Source: Candidatus Zixiibacteriota bacterium (GTDB lineage: Bacteria > Zixibacteria > MSB-5A5 > GN15 > FEB-12). Taken from it: a stretch of DNA of 35,132 nt. The stretch is taken from contig JAOUEU010000006.1 of assembly GCA_029858555.1 (NCBI GenBank), forward strand, positions 1-35,132, written 5' to 3'. The notes under the pieces were generated by a model that made no database searches, was not told the origin of the DNA, and saw only the letters and a list, made by a program, of their open reading frames with translations. Below, piece by piece: positions 1 through 6,645 of this stretch (positions within the stretch are counted from its first letter, which is position 1; every line of letters starts with the position of its first letter). The position numbers and the translations under genes are program-made.

Positions 1-2
1 CG

Positions 3-665
3 CTGCTTTTTCTGCATGGTCTCTCGGTTCATTTCGGGATGGTCGTGCCGGCGGCATTCTGCGATGTGATATTGATTGCGCCCCATGCACCCGGCCGGGC
101 TGTTCGCGAGAAGTACCTGACCGACCGGTCGCTGTCGGCCTTCTATGCCGTCGGGCAGGACTTTACCGGCCATGCCCGCCGGACGGCGCTGGAGTTGGCC
201 AGGGCCATAGGGTTCAAACCACAGAGACTGATCGCCACGACCTTCGAGCATGAGGCCGTGGGCGACCTGTTCGGAGAACAGGCGGTCCTCTGCGGGGGGC
301 TGGCGGCTCTTATCAAGAACGGCTTTGAGGTGCTCGTTGAGAAAGGTATCCCGGCCGAGAACGCGTACCTTGAAGTGGCTTACCAGTTGGACCTGATTGT
401 CCAACTCCTCAAAGAGCACGGCATCGAGGGAATGCTGCGAAGAATATCGGTGGCGGCCCGCTACGGCTCGGCGAGGGCCGGGCCGAGGATTATCGACCGG
501 ACAGTCAGGGACCGCATGAAAGAGGTCGCGGATGAAATCATCACCGGGAAGTTTTCCAGGGGGCTGGCCAAGCTAAGCGGGGCGGATATTATCAAACTTA
601 ACCGTTCCCTGAAAAAGCTGACAGATCCACGATTAGAGAAAGCTGCCAGAAAATTCAACCGTTAG
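3..665 (+). CDS. Ketol-acid reductoisomerase-like protein, C-terminal part (gene starts before the window)
   Basis: The open frame runs in from the left edge, so only the C-terminal knotted domain and the end of the Rossmann domain are present (LLFLHGLSVHFG... matches the KARI segment before the DVI..AP strand). The family converts acetolactate to dihydroxyisovalerate in valine, leucine and isoleucine synthesis. The signature GDLFGEQAVLCGG (from about base 261) carries the first-half metal ligands Asp and Glu, and the ISxxAxYG...GPRI segment is present. The second-half motif, usually E-x3-E in ECLHELKLI, reads EVAYQLDLI here: the first Glu is kept (bases 372-374) but the second is Gln (CAG, 384-386). 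That makes either a divergent KARI or a KARI-like paralogue. No other ilv gene is visible. I left the symbol empty because of the substitution and the missing N-terminus. Confidence 0.85.
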   Translation: MLFLHGLSVHFGMVVPAAFCDVILIAPHAPGRAVREKYLTDRSLSAFYAVGQDFTGHARRTALELARAIGFKPQRLIATTFEHEAVGDLFGEQAVLCGGLAALIKNGFEVLVEKGIPAENAYLEVAYQLDLIVQLLKEHGIEGMLRRISVAARYGSARAGPRIIDRTVRDRMKEVADEIITGKFSRGLAKLSGADIIKLNRSLKKLTDPRLEKAARKFNR

Positions 666-679
666 CGTTTCTCCAGGGG

Positions 680-737
680 CATCCGGCGGGGGCGCGCCTG
701 TGGCGAGCGGGCGCTGGTGCAGCGTGTGTGCCGGATG
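680..737 (+). repeat. Long inverted repeat just downstream of the KARI-like gene
   Basis: CATCCGGC (680-687) and GCCGGATG (730-737) are perfect 8-bp arms. An inner GCGCC (694-698)/GGCGC (710-714) could extend the fold. It begins 15 bases after the stop codon and has no T-run, so it looks more like a 3'-UTR stabilising or pausing hairpin than an intrinsic terminator. Confidence 0.4.
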
Positions 738-794
738 ATTACCACTGAAAGTGCAGAATAAGTAACAGACTGTGCCGAGGAGTGAGAAATAAAG

Positions 795-811
795 TGTTCA
801 ATTTTTGAACA
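795..811. promoter_or_regulatory. Perfect 17-bp palindrome, operator-like, with no obvious target gene
   Basis: TGTTCAA-TTT-TTGAACA is a perfect 7-bp dyad in a gene-free stretch. Compact dyads like this often bind dimeric regulators, but no gene starts close by: the nearest minus-strand gene ends at 1072 and the next plus-strand gene starts at 4791. It could precede a small RNA ending at the 972-999 terminator. The rest of 666-1071 holds the 680-737 repeat and that terminator. I see no convincing ORF or known RNA there. Confidence 0.3.
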
Positions 812-971
812 GTTCTGCAAACATTCGACATGACAGGCGCAGGTAACTGCCCAAGCTGCTGCCGGGCACAGGGTATGGTTGGAATATACATCGTTTTTGG
901 GTGAGGCACGGCGTTTGCTTTGAAGCTTAGCGGCTTACTGGAGAAATAGTATGCCAATTTGTTAGACCGGA

Positions 972-999
972 CCCCTGCCTGACCAGCAGGGGTTTTTTT
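972..999 (+). terminator. Rho-independent terminator
   Basis: CCCCTGC (972-978) pairs perfectly with GCAGGGG (986-992) around a 7-base loop and is followed by seven T (993-999). It is plus-strand oriented. It lies 307 bases after the KARI-like stop codon, so it ends either a long 3' UTR or a separate short transcript. Confidence 0.85.
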
Positions 1000-1071
1000 G
1001 TTGGGGGCGTGGCATCAGGACAGTGCAACCCGAAGGCGTCGCCCGCCGCCTCACTATCGAAGGAGCCGCGG

Positions 1072-1716
1072 TCATTGTTTGACGGTCACTGGTGGTCTGC
1101 TTCTGGCGACGCCATAGAGAGACATAGCATCTTCGGCAGACAGGCTAAGGTGCAGAGAATTCCCCCCTGTCAATGCGCACCATACGCGCCCGAAGACATC
1201 CTTTATCCACTGCCAGCGGAATGTTTTCGCAGTGGGACATTCAGTCTCGATATATATGCGCATGCCTTCACTCGTTACCAGAACCATCTTGCCGGGAAGG
1301 AATCGCTGGATGTGGTCCGCGCCGAGACCGGTCTCCTCGGCGATTATCCGTAACTCGGCTTCAGGGATTGTCTCAGCGCCCGAGATCAGGTAAACGCTCT
1401 CTACTATCGGCATCTCCGAGGGCGGAGACGACAGGTTCTCTGTGAACCCCCCGGTCATGCCGCCGTCATCCAGAATCGTGAAGGCATATTCGCGCAGGAC
1501 GATATCGGTCAGCCTGACGTCAATCACCTGTCGTTGCATATCTATGACCAGGCGCGGCGTTGCTTCCGAGACCGGTGCAAGCTTAGCGGCTTTCGGGCCC
1601 GGGCTTGCGGAAGACGGAGCTGCGGGGCCGAAAGCGGCAAGAAGGGTAAAGTGCAGGACAATTGCGGCAAGGGTCGGACCGCACGTGGTCTTGCATTGCA
1701 GAAAGCTAAAAGACAT
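1072..1716 (-). CDS. Exported YkuD-like protein without the catalytic HGC motif
   Basis: 214 aa. An N-terminal hydrophobic stretch (about residues 12-32) followed by a Pro/Ala/Ser-rich linker suggests export or membrane anchoring. The segment RLVIDMQRQVIDVRL resembles the first strands of YkuD domains (lvIDl..q.lyv). The C-terminal tail lines up without gaps with the end of the neighbouring L,D-transpeptidase: AEDAMSLYGVARSRPPVTV against TADLKKLYDHTRIGTSVYV. Where that enzyme has THGCVRL this protein has NSLHLSL, so the catalytic Cys is absent. It overlaps the upstream transpeptidase by 11 bases and is probably translated from the same mRNA. A structural or regulatory partner of the two active enzymes is plausible. 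The YkuD relationship rests on my hand alignment and could be wrong. Confidence 0.6.
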   Translation of the reverse strand: MSFSFLQCKTTCGPTLAAIVLHFTLLAAFGPAAPSSASPGPKAAKLAPVSEATPRLVIDMQRQVIDVRLTDIVLREYAFTILDDGGMTGGFTENLSSPPSEMPIVESVYLISGAETIPEAELRIIAEETGLGADHIQRFLPGKMVLVTSEGMRIYIETECPTAKTFRWQWIKDVFGRVWCALTGGNSLHLSLSAEDAMSLYGVARSRPPVTVKQ

Positions 1717-2344
1717 AAACGGAAGTCCCTATCCGGGTATGGTCATACAGCTTCTTCAGGTCGGCAGTGCCCAGCCGAACGCAGCCATGAGTCACGGCAA
1801 CTCCCAGCAGTCGCTCGTAGATAGTGCCGTGGATGAAGAAGCCGTCGCCGAAACCGATGGCGTATTCCCCCATCATCTGGTCGTCCAGGCGCTCCGCATC
1901 ATTTTTCGGCACCGGGATGCCTTCCTCGATAAAGGCCCAGTCCGGTTTGCGCCACCAGGGGTTTGTCAGTTTAGCGTCGACGGTGAAAACGCCCGGGGGT
2001 GTGTCAAATTGCCATCGCCGACCCGTCGGCGCGTCGACCAGTTCACCGCCGGAGCCGGTCGAGCAGAGAGCTTCGAGTAATATGGAATCTTCGGTCCTCA
2101 GAAACAGCTTGTTGCAGTACCTGTCAATGACGATGTAAGGACCCTTGAGGTGGCGAGCCTGTGACCGCCGCCCCGTGGTGTCGGAGTCACCGTTGGCGCC
2201 ACCAAACGCCGTGATCCGGCCATTGTAGAGAACCTCGGACGGCTGGATAGTGTCAACGGCTGTAGTCATCATCGGTCTCCGGACAATCAGTAAAGTCACG
2301 GCAACCACGGCGACCGAGAACAGCAGGCAGGAAAGCACTCTCAT
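1706..2344 (-). CDS. L,D-transpeptidase (YkuD domain)
   Basis: About 212 aa. An N-terminal membrane segment (MRVLSCLLFSVAVVAVTLLIV) anchors it or sends it to the periplasm. A YkuD domain follows (from about residue 70, YIVIDRYCNKLFLR). The active-site signature is complete: FFIHGT followed by VTHGCVRL, with the catalytic Cys in HGC. Such enzymes form 3-3 crosslinks or attach lipoproteins to peptidoglycan and use a Cys rather than a penicillin-sensitive Ser. I chose the ATG at 2344 because it forms a TAATG junction with the upstream gene's stop. An in-frame start at 2359 would add five residues. It is the middle of three YkuD-type genes in a row. Confidence 0.9.
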   Translation of the reverse strand: MRVLSCLLFSVAVVAVTLLIVRRPMMTTAVDTIQPSEVLYNGRITAFGGANGDSDTTGRRSQARHLKGPYIVIDRYCNKLFLRTEDSILLEALCSTGSGGELVDAPTGRRWQFDTPPGVFTVDAKLTNPWWRKPDWAFIEEGIPVPKNDAERLDDQMMGEYAIGFGDGFFIHGTIYERLLGVAVTHGCVRLGTADLKKLYDHTRIGTSVYVF

Positions 2345-3435
2345 TATCGTTTCTCCCACTGTCGAACGATGGTCACGGGGGTGCCGACGGTGGCAAGGCG
2401 CGCCAACTTATCCATATCCTTATCGGTCACGGCCACGCATCCGTCGGTCCAGTCACGACCGGTGCCGCCGTGACCGTGGATTTCAATCAATCCGCCAATC
2501 TGGGCATCGCGCGGGACAGCCCCGGACGCCAGGTTAGCCTGAAAACGGCGGCGGTCGTCGGCATTCGGGTAGTCCAGGACGAGGGCGAGATAGTACTTGC
2601 TGCCGCGGTTGACTCTTGTTACATGATACGCGCCTTCGGGAGTGGCCCCGTCGCCCTTCAACTTCTTCTGGCAGCCGGAGTTGTAGCCAAGATCGCAGGC
2701 CATGGAGTCGGCCACTCTGCCGGCCGACAGGATGTACAGATAGCGGCTGCTTTTATCGACGATGAGAGTCGTTTTCCCGGAAGTTCTTGATTCGTCCACT
2801 GCCTGCGCCGCCCAGTCTTGCGACCGTCGGACCCACTGGCTTCGGGAAGAATGATGTTCCTGATGGCGTTGTTGAAGAGTCCTGAATATGGCGGCGACGG
2901 TGTCGGCATATTCCCCGGCAGCTTGGAGCTGTCGTTTCTCCAGCATGTTTGCCGACATGTGCAGACTGAAGGCCGCCGAGCGGTACAGCAGTTCCTCGTC
3001 GGTACGAGGCAGGGCTTGATCGAGAAGGTCGCGCCAGACTTTCAGACTGTCATCCAGGCGGGAGATATCCGAGAGCATTTTTTCTTCTCGCCGTGTCTGC
3101 TTGCTTCCCGCCTCCGACACAGCCGCCCTGGACTGATGAATGGATTCCGACAGAAGGGAATCAGCCAGGCGGTATGACCCGAACGGCCACCAGCTGGTGC
3201 TGACTTCCGTCATCACCCGTCGCCCTTCAGTCAGGTTTTTTTGTGCCGAACGGTAGGTGTCGGCGGCCGAGCGGTCGGCCTGAGCCTGGCGAGCCGCCTC
3301 CAACAGATTCATAGCTCGCTGGAGCTTGTCCAGCGGCGGCTGCCGTAGTTCTCTGTGGGCGACGACACCGGCGAACAGTAACAGGACTATCGAGAACAAG
3401 ACCAAAACGGGAGTCGTACGATGGTGAGTCATCAT
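2344..3435 (-). CDS. Membrane-anchored L,D-transpeptidase with N-terminal helical domain
   Basis: About 363 aa. A signal anchor (residues about 8-27, TTPVLVLFSIVLLLFAGVVA) is followed by roughly 190 residues of predicted helix rich in Ala, Gln, Arg and Glu. That part resembles the helical lipoprotein encoded just upstream (DUF4398-like pattern). A C-terminal YkuD domain has IEIHGHGGTG and DWTDGCVAV, which hold the conserved His and catalytic Cys. The reaction is L,D-transpeptidation of peptidoglycan stem peptides or attachment of a protein to them. The open frame extends to a TTG at 3483, but that codon sits beside a strong hairpin arm (3482-3490). The ATG at 3435 gives a classical signal anchor, so I prefer it. 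The stop overlaps the next gene's ATG. Confidence 0.88.
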   Translation of the reverse strand: MMTHHRTTPVLVLFSIVLLLFAGVVAHRELRQPPLDKLQRAMNLLEAARQAQADRSAADTYRSAQKNLTEGRRVMTEVSTSWWPFGSYRLADSLLSESIHQSRAAVSEAGSKQTRREEKMLSDISRLDDSLKVWRDLLDQALPRTDEELLYRSAAFSLHMSANMLEKRQLQAAGEYADTVAAIFRTLQQRHQEHHSSRSQWVRRSQDWAAQAVDESRTSGKTTLIVDKSSRYLYILSAGRVADSMACDLGYNSGCQKKLKGDGATPEGAYHVTRVNRGSKYYLALVLDYPNADDRRRFQANLASGAVPRDAQIGGLIEIHGHGGTGRDWTDGCVAVTDKDMDKLARLATVGTPVTIVRQWEKR

Positions 3436-3481
3436 GGCGGGTCCGGCCCTCAGAAAATTCTTTGTCCGTGTCTTTATCAGC

Positions 3482-3511
3482 AAGGAGGGGAACTAAAGTG
3501 TGCCCCTCCTT
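3482..3511 (-). promoter_or_regulatory. Stable intercistronic hairpin between lipoprotein and transpeptidase genes
   Basis: AAGGAGGGG (3482-3490) and CCCCTCCTT (3503-3511) are perfect 9-bp arms around a 12-base loop. It lies 30 bases after the lipoprotein stop and 46 bases before the preferred transpeptidase start, reading on the minus strand. No T-run follows in either direction, so a partial terminator, an mRNA 3'-end stabiliser or a processing site fits better than a full terminator. The upstream lipoprotein could thereby be made in excess over the enzymes. Confidence 0.6.
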
Positions 3512-3540
3512 AGTCTGACGGGTTTTCAAGTTCGGAAAGA

Positions 3541-4140
3541 TTACTTGTTCGACAGCCGAGAAACCGCGGTCTGGATATCAGTTGTCACCTTCATGACCTG
3601 CTGCCTGACAGCCTGCAGTTGCTCTCTGGCGGTGAGGTAACGTCCCTGGCTGAATTGCCCGGTGGCGGCGGTCAGGGCGGCGGAGGCGGCCGTGATGTCG
3701 GCCTGCATTACTTTCAGGTCAATGCGAGAACCCTTGCCTTTGGGAGCGGCTGCAATACTCTTGTTGGCTTCGGTGATCAGGGAATCAATCTCTGCGATCA
3801 AAGTGCTGTCCTGAAGGCGCACTCTTTCTTTTTCGGCGGCAGCCTCAACGACGGCTTTCTCGGCAAGCCCCTGGGCCACTATGAAGAATTCTTTGGCTTT
3901 ACCATAGCTGCGGAAAGCAGAAAACCTGTCGTCCTGCTTCTGCATCTCAACCACCGCCGCATTCAGAGAGTCGGTGGCTTGGCTGAAAAGAGCAGGAGCA
4001 TACTGCTCTGCCTCGGCCAGGCGCGCTTTTTCGAGAGTCGCCTTGCCGGCGTCATACTGTGCAGTCGGGGATTCGCTGCACCCCGCAACGAATCCGGCGA
4101 GAGCGAGTGCCACCAAAATCGACGACACACGCTTATTCAT
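3541..4140 (-). CDS. Helical lipoprotein ending in lysine (DUF4398-like)
   Basis: 199 aa. The signal peptide ends in a lipobox-like GFVAGC with the lipidated Cys at residue 21. The mature part is almost wholly predicted helix (Ala/Glu/Lys/Gln-rich, two or more long helices) and ends SRLSNK with a C-terminal lysine. The composition and A...A.....Y..A...L spacing match the N-terminal helical domain of the transpeptidase downstream. The start has a good ribosome binding site (GGAAGGA about 7 bases upstream). A C-terminal lysine is the residue through which E. coli Lpp is joined to peptidoglycan by L,D-transpeptidases, and two such enzymes are encoded next door. The tether role is inference. The protein is about three times longer than Lpp. 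Confidence 0.8.
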   Translation of the reverse strand: MNKRVSSILVALALAGFVAGCSESPTAQYDAGKATLEKARLAEAEQYAPALFSQATDSLNAAVVEMQKQDDRFSAFRSYGKAKEFFIVAQGLAEKAVVEAAAEKERVRLQDSTLIAEIDSLITEANKSIAAAPKGKGSRIDLKVMQADITAASAALTAATGQFSQGRYLTAREQLQAVRQQVMKVTTDIQTAVSRLSNK

Positions 4141-4154
4141 ACTTTAATCCTTCC

Positions 4155-4196
4155 GGCCGATCTGAACGGAAAAAAAAGACAAACGCATGATCGGCC
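4155..4196 (-). repeat. Inverted repeat in the lipoprotein 5' leader
   Basis: GGCCGATC (4155-4162) and GATCGGCC (4189-4196) are 8-bp arms with a 26-base spacer that contains a long A run on the plus strand. One arm lies directly beside the ribosome binding site of the lipoprotein gene, so folding could limit access to it. Confidence 0.35.
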
Positions 4197-4225
4197 TCAC
4201 ATACGTCCGCCTTGTTGCTACTTTG

Positions 4226-4245
4226 CCGGAACAGCGATGTTCCGG
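4226..4245. promoter_or_regulatory. Perfect palindrome upstream of the lipoprotein gene
   Basis: CCGGAACA-GCGA-TGTTCCGG has perfect 8-bp arms, 86 bases upstream of the lipoprotein start. It could be an operator or a leader hairpin. The remainder of the 650-base gap 4141-4790 shows no ORF that looks coded, no tRNA and no clear promoter that I can defend. It holds divergent upstream regions for the lipoprotein cluster and the DUF362 gene. Confidence 0.4.
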
Positions 4246-4790
4246 TTACAGAAACACTTTTATATCCTCTTTAGTGCCAGATTTTTTTTACCTCTAAAGC
4301 ACAATGCCGTAAGTTCTTTTTAGAGACCACCCGCGGCAGCCCATCCGGGCGGCAGTGAATATATCGGGCGCCGATTCTTTGTCAAGTGAAAAGCGACCAT
4401 CCGGGTGACCTGGAAGGGATTCGGGCGAACCCGAGGTAAAGGCTGATTTCGGATCTGAGCAGTGGCTAACCCTGCCGGGCAAGTTCTTCGGAGATTGCAG
4501 GATAGCGGTTACAGTCAGCCAACCGGGCGCTGCGTACACATCGAGGCCGGTCCGCTTTGATGATTCCGACCTCCTGAGTCCCCCATCGGTCCGGCGGCGC
4601 CGGTATGTCCATGGGCGTCTTCGATTTTCAGGAGAAAGACCGCAACAAAAGCAGAACGACTCTCGTCATTTAGGGTGATAATTAATAAAGAGGCCGAAAG
4701 CCGGCGGAGTGCGGGCAAACTCTGTTCTGCGCTGATTCTGGCATCCGATGGCTTTCGAGAATCAGGTTAGCAGGAGTATGGAGTTCGATT

Positions 4791-6476
4791 GTGCAGCGTC
4801 CGAGACTATCTCTGGAAATCACTCACACCTGGCACTGGGTTGTCGGGTTTCTGGCGCTCCTCTGGATATTGCTGAGGAGCGGGACTAATCCCAAGAGGTT
4901 GACCTATCCCTGTCAGCGGGCGGCGATGCCGATTGCGACCGGCTGGCTGCTTTCACTTTTCGCCTTCCTTGGGGCAGGCCTGTTTCTAAAGCGCTTTCTC
5001 AAGGCTTCCGGTATTGTTCTGGTGGCGCTGGGACTTATCTGGTTTATCGGCCTGCGCCCGGAACCTTCGAAGTCGGCGATTGACATATCCTTGGCGCTAC
5101 CCATCTGGGAGACGCCCGATCCCATTTCGACGGTCTTCGTGTATGACAACATACCTCCAACCACGGGTTCACTGGCGGCGGGCGACGCCACCGTTCCGGA
5201 TGAGCACCTGTCGGACCCGGCCATGGACACTCTTGTGGCACTGCTGGAAACGGGGGGCGTGTTCCTTCACCGCACAGGTGTCCATCCCGAGGGAGTGGTG
5301 GGAGCGGATGACGTCGTGATAATCAAGGGCAACTACCAGTGGACGGCCCAGAACACGACCAACACCGACCGCGTCAAGGGCTTGATACGGCAAATTCTTC
5401 TCCACCCGGACGGATTTACGGGCGAAATCATTGTCTGCGACAACACCCAGGAAATCGGTACCGGCATACTGGACAACGACAACAACTCGGACGACAGCGA
5501 GCAGAGCATAGAGGATGTGGTGAACACGTTTTACGCCAAGGGGCATCCGGTATACCTGCTGGATTGGAATATTTACTGGAACGTGGTGGTAGATGAGTAT
5601 TCCGCTGGCGACGACGCGAGCGGCTATGTATACGAAGCAGACACGAAAGTGACTTACCCGAAATTCCTCACACCCTCGGGCGAGCATCGCGTTTCGCTGC
5701 GCTATGGTGTGTGGGACCCGGTGAGTGAAACGTATGATGCCTCGCGGCTGTGCATAATAGATTTTCCGGTGCTTAAAGCCCACGTGCTGGCCGGCGCTAC
5801 GATCGCCGTCAAAAATTGGGTGGGTGTTCTCACAACGGCTTACGCCGACGAACGCTATGGGGGCTGGAATCAGATGCATAGCACCTACATCTTCGGCGGT
5901 TATGCTCTGGTGGCGCGGGTCATCGCCGTAACGTATCCCGACCTCACGATCGTCGATGCGACGTGGACATCGGGTTGGGGGCCAAGCAACCTGGCACACC
6001 TGACCAATACCAAAGCCCTGGTAGCCTCGACCGACCCCGTGGCAGCATCATGGTACGCCGCCAAGTTCATCCTGACGCCGGTCGCCGTGGAGCCGGATCA
6101 GACAAATCCCGACCTGCCGAGCAGCACGTACAGTAAGTGCCTGTCGAGATGGACGGGCTTCCTGGTCGATTCGGCAGGTTTTGCCTGTACCATGGATTCC
6201 TCAGCGATGTCGGTCTATGGGCGGGAAGTTTTCGGGTGCTGTGAAGGAGTTCGCGGCAACACGAATGACGACCCGGATGACAAGATAAATGTCTCGGATG
6301 TGACCTACCTCGTGACCTACCTTTTCGGAATTCCGACAGGCCCGGAGCCGGTCTGCTGGGAGGAAGGCAACGCCAACGGCGATCCTGACGAGAAGGTGAA
6401 CGTCTCGGACGTGAGTTACTTGTTGGCCTACCTTTTCGGAATCCCCTCCGGCCCGGCGCCGCCGGCATGCCCTTGA
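4791..6476 (+). CDS. Membrane-anchored DUF362-domain protein with C-terminal dockerin-like repeats
   Basis: 561 aa, GTG start with a GGAG ribosome binding site about 10 bases upstream. Three hydrophobic segments come first (about residues 17-33, 49-67, 71-88), with a conserved-looking NPKRLTYPCQRAA between the first two. Then comes a DUF362 domain (about 150-450): VVIIKGNYQW, EIIVCDNTQ, IIDFPVLKAHVLAGATIAVKNWVG, and ALVASTDPVAASWYAAKFI. Many DUF362 proteins also carry a 4Fe-4S ferredoxin domain. I see no CxxCxxC cluster here. The C-terminus has two Asp/Asn-rich repeats (about 488-518 and 525-555), each ending in VSDVTYLV.YLFGIP, which resemble dockerin calcium-binding units. The molecular function of DUF362 is not established. 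The repeats suggest an extracytoplasmic, calcium-stabilised C-terminus. A terminator follows at 6508. Confidence 0.85.
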   Translation: MQRPRLSLEITHTWHWVVGFLALLWILLRSGTNPKRLTYPCQRAAMPIATGWLLSLFAFLGAGLFLKRFLKASGIVLVALGLIWFIGLRPEPSKSAIDISLALPIWETPDPISTVFVYDNIPPTTGSLAAGDATVPDEHLSDPAMDTLVALLETGGVFLHRTGVHPEGVVGADDVVIIKGNYQWTAQNTTNTDRVKGLIRQILLHPDGFTGEIIVCDNTQEIGTGILDNDNNSDDSEQSIEDVVNTFYAKGHPVYLLDWNIYWNVVVDEYSAGDDASGYVYEADTKVTYPKFLTPSGEHRVSLRYGVWDPVSETYDASRLCIIDFPVLKAHVLAGATIAVKNWVGVLTTAYADERYGGWNQMHSTYIFGGYALVARVIAVTYPDLTIVDATWTSGWGPSNLAHLTNTKALVASTDPVAASWYAAKFILTPVAVEPDQTNPDLPSSTYSKCLSRWTGFLVDSAGFACTMDSSAMSVYGREVFGCCEGVRGNTNDDPDDKINVSDVTYLVTYLFGIPTGPEPVCWEEGNANGDPDEKVNVSDVSYLLAYLFGIPSGPAPPACP

Positions 6477-6507
6477 TGTGGTTTCTGAGACAAAAATCAT
6501 ACTGACG

Positions 6508-6531
6508 CCTGCCCGGCCGGCAGGGGTTTTT
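6508..6531 (+). terminator. Rho-independent terminator after the DUF362 gene
   Basis: CCTGCC (6508-6513) pairs with GGCAGG (6519-6524) around a 5-base loop, followed by GG and five T. The stem sequence resembles that of the 972-999 terminator. Confidence 0.8.
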
Positions 6532-6645
6532 GCCGCATGGCCGGGCGTAACCCGTTCTGCCATAGCAAGAAACGAGTCCCAGTCAATGTGGGGGCGAGCA
6601 ACATATATGTTGACGGCATATTAAGTGGCGGTTAGATTTTCTGCT

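Noticed and set aside
1202-1213. DnaA-box-like TTATCCACT
   Set aside because: Single isolated near-match inside a coding region; expected by chance.
3482-3511. Reading the 9-bp hairpin as a full intrinsic terminator
   Set aside because: No run of T follows on either strand; kept only as an intercistronic regulatory hairpin.
5169-5999. Long minus-strand open frame (276 codons) opposite the DUF362 gene
   Set aside because: It is antisense to a gene with clear domain signatures and has no recognisable motif; high GC makes such open frames common here.
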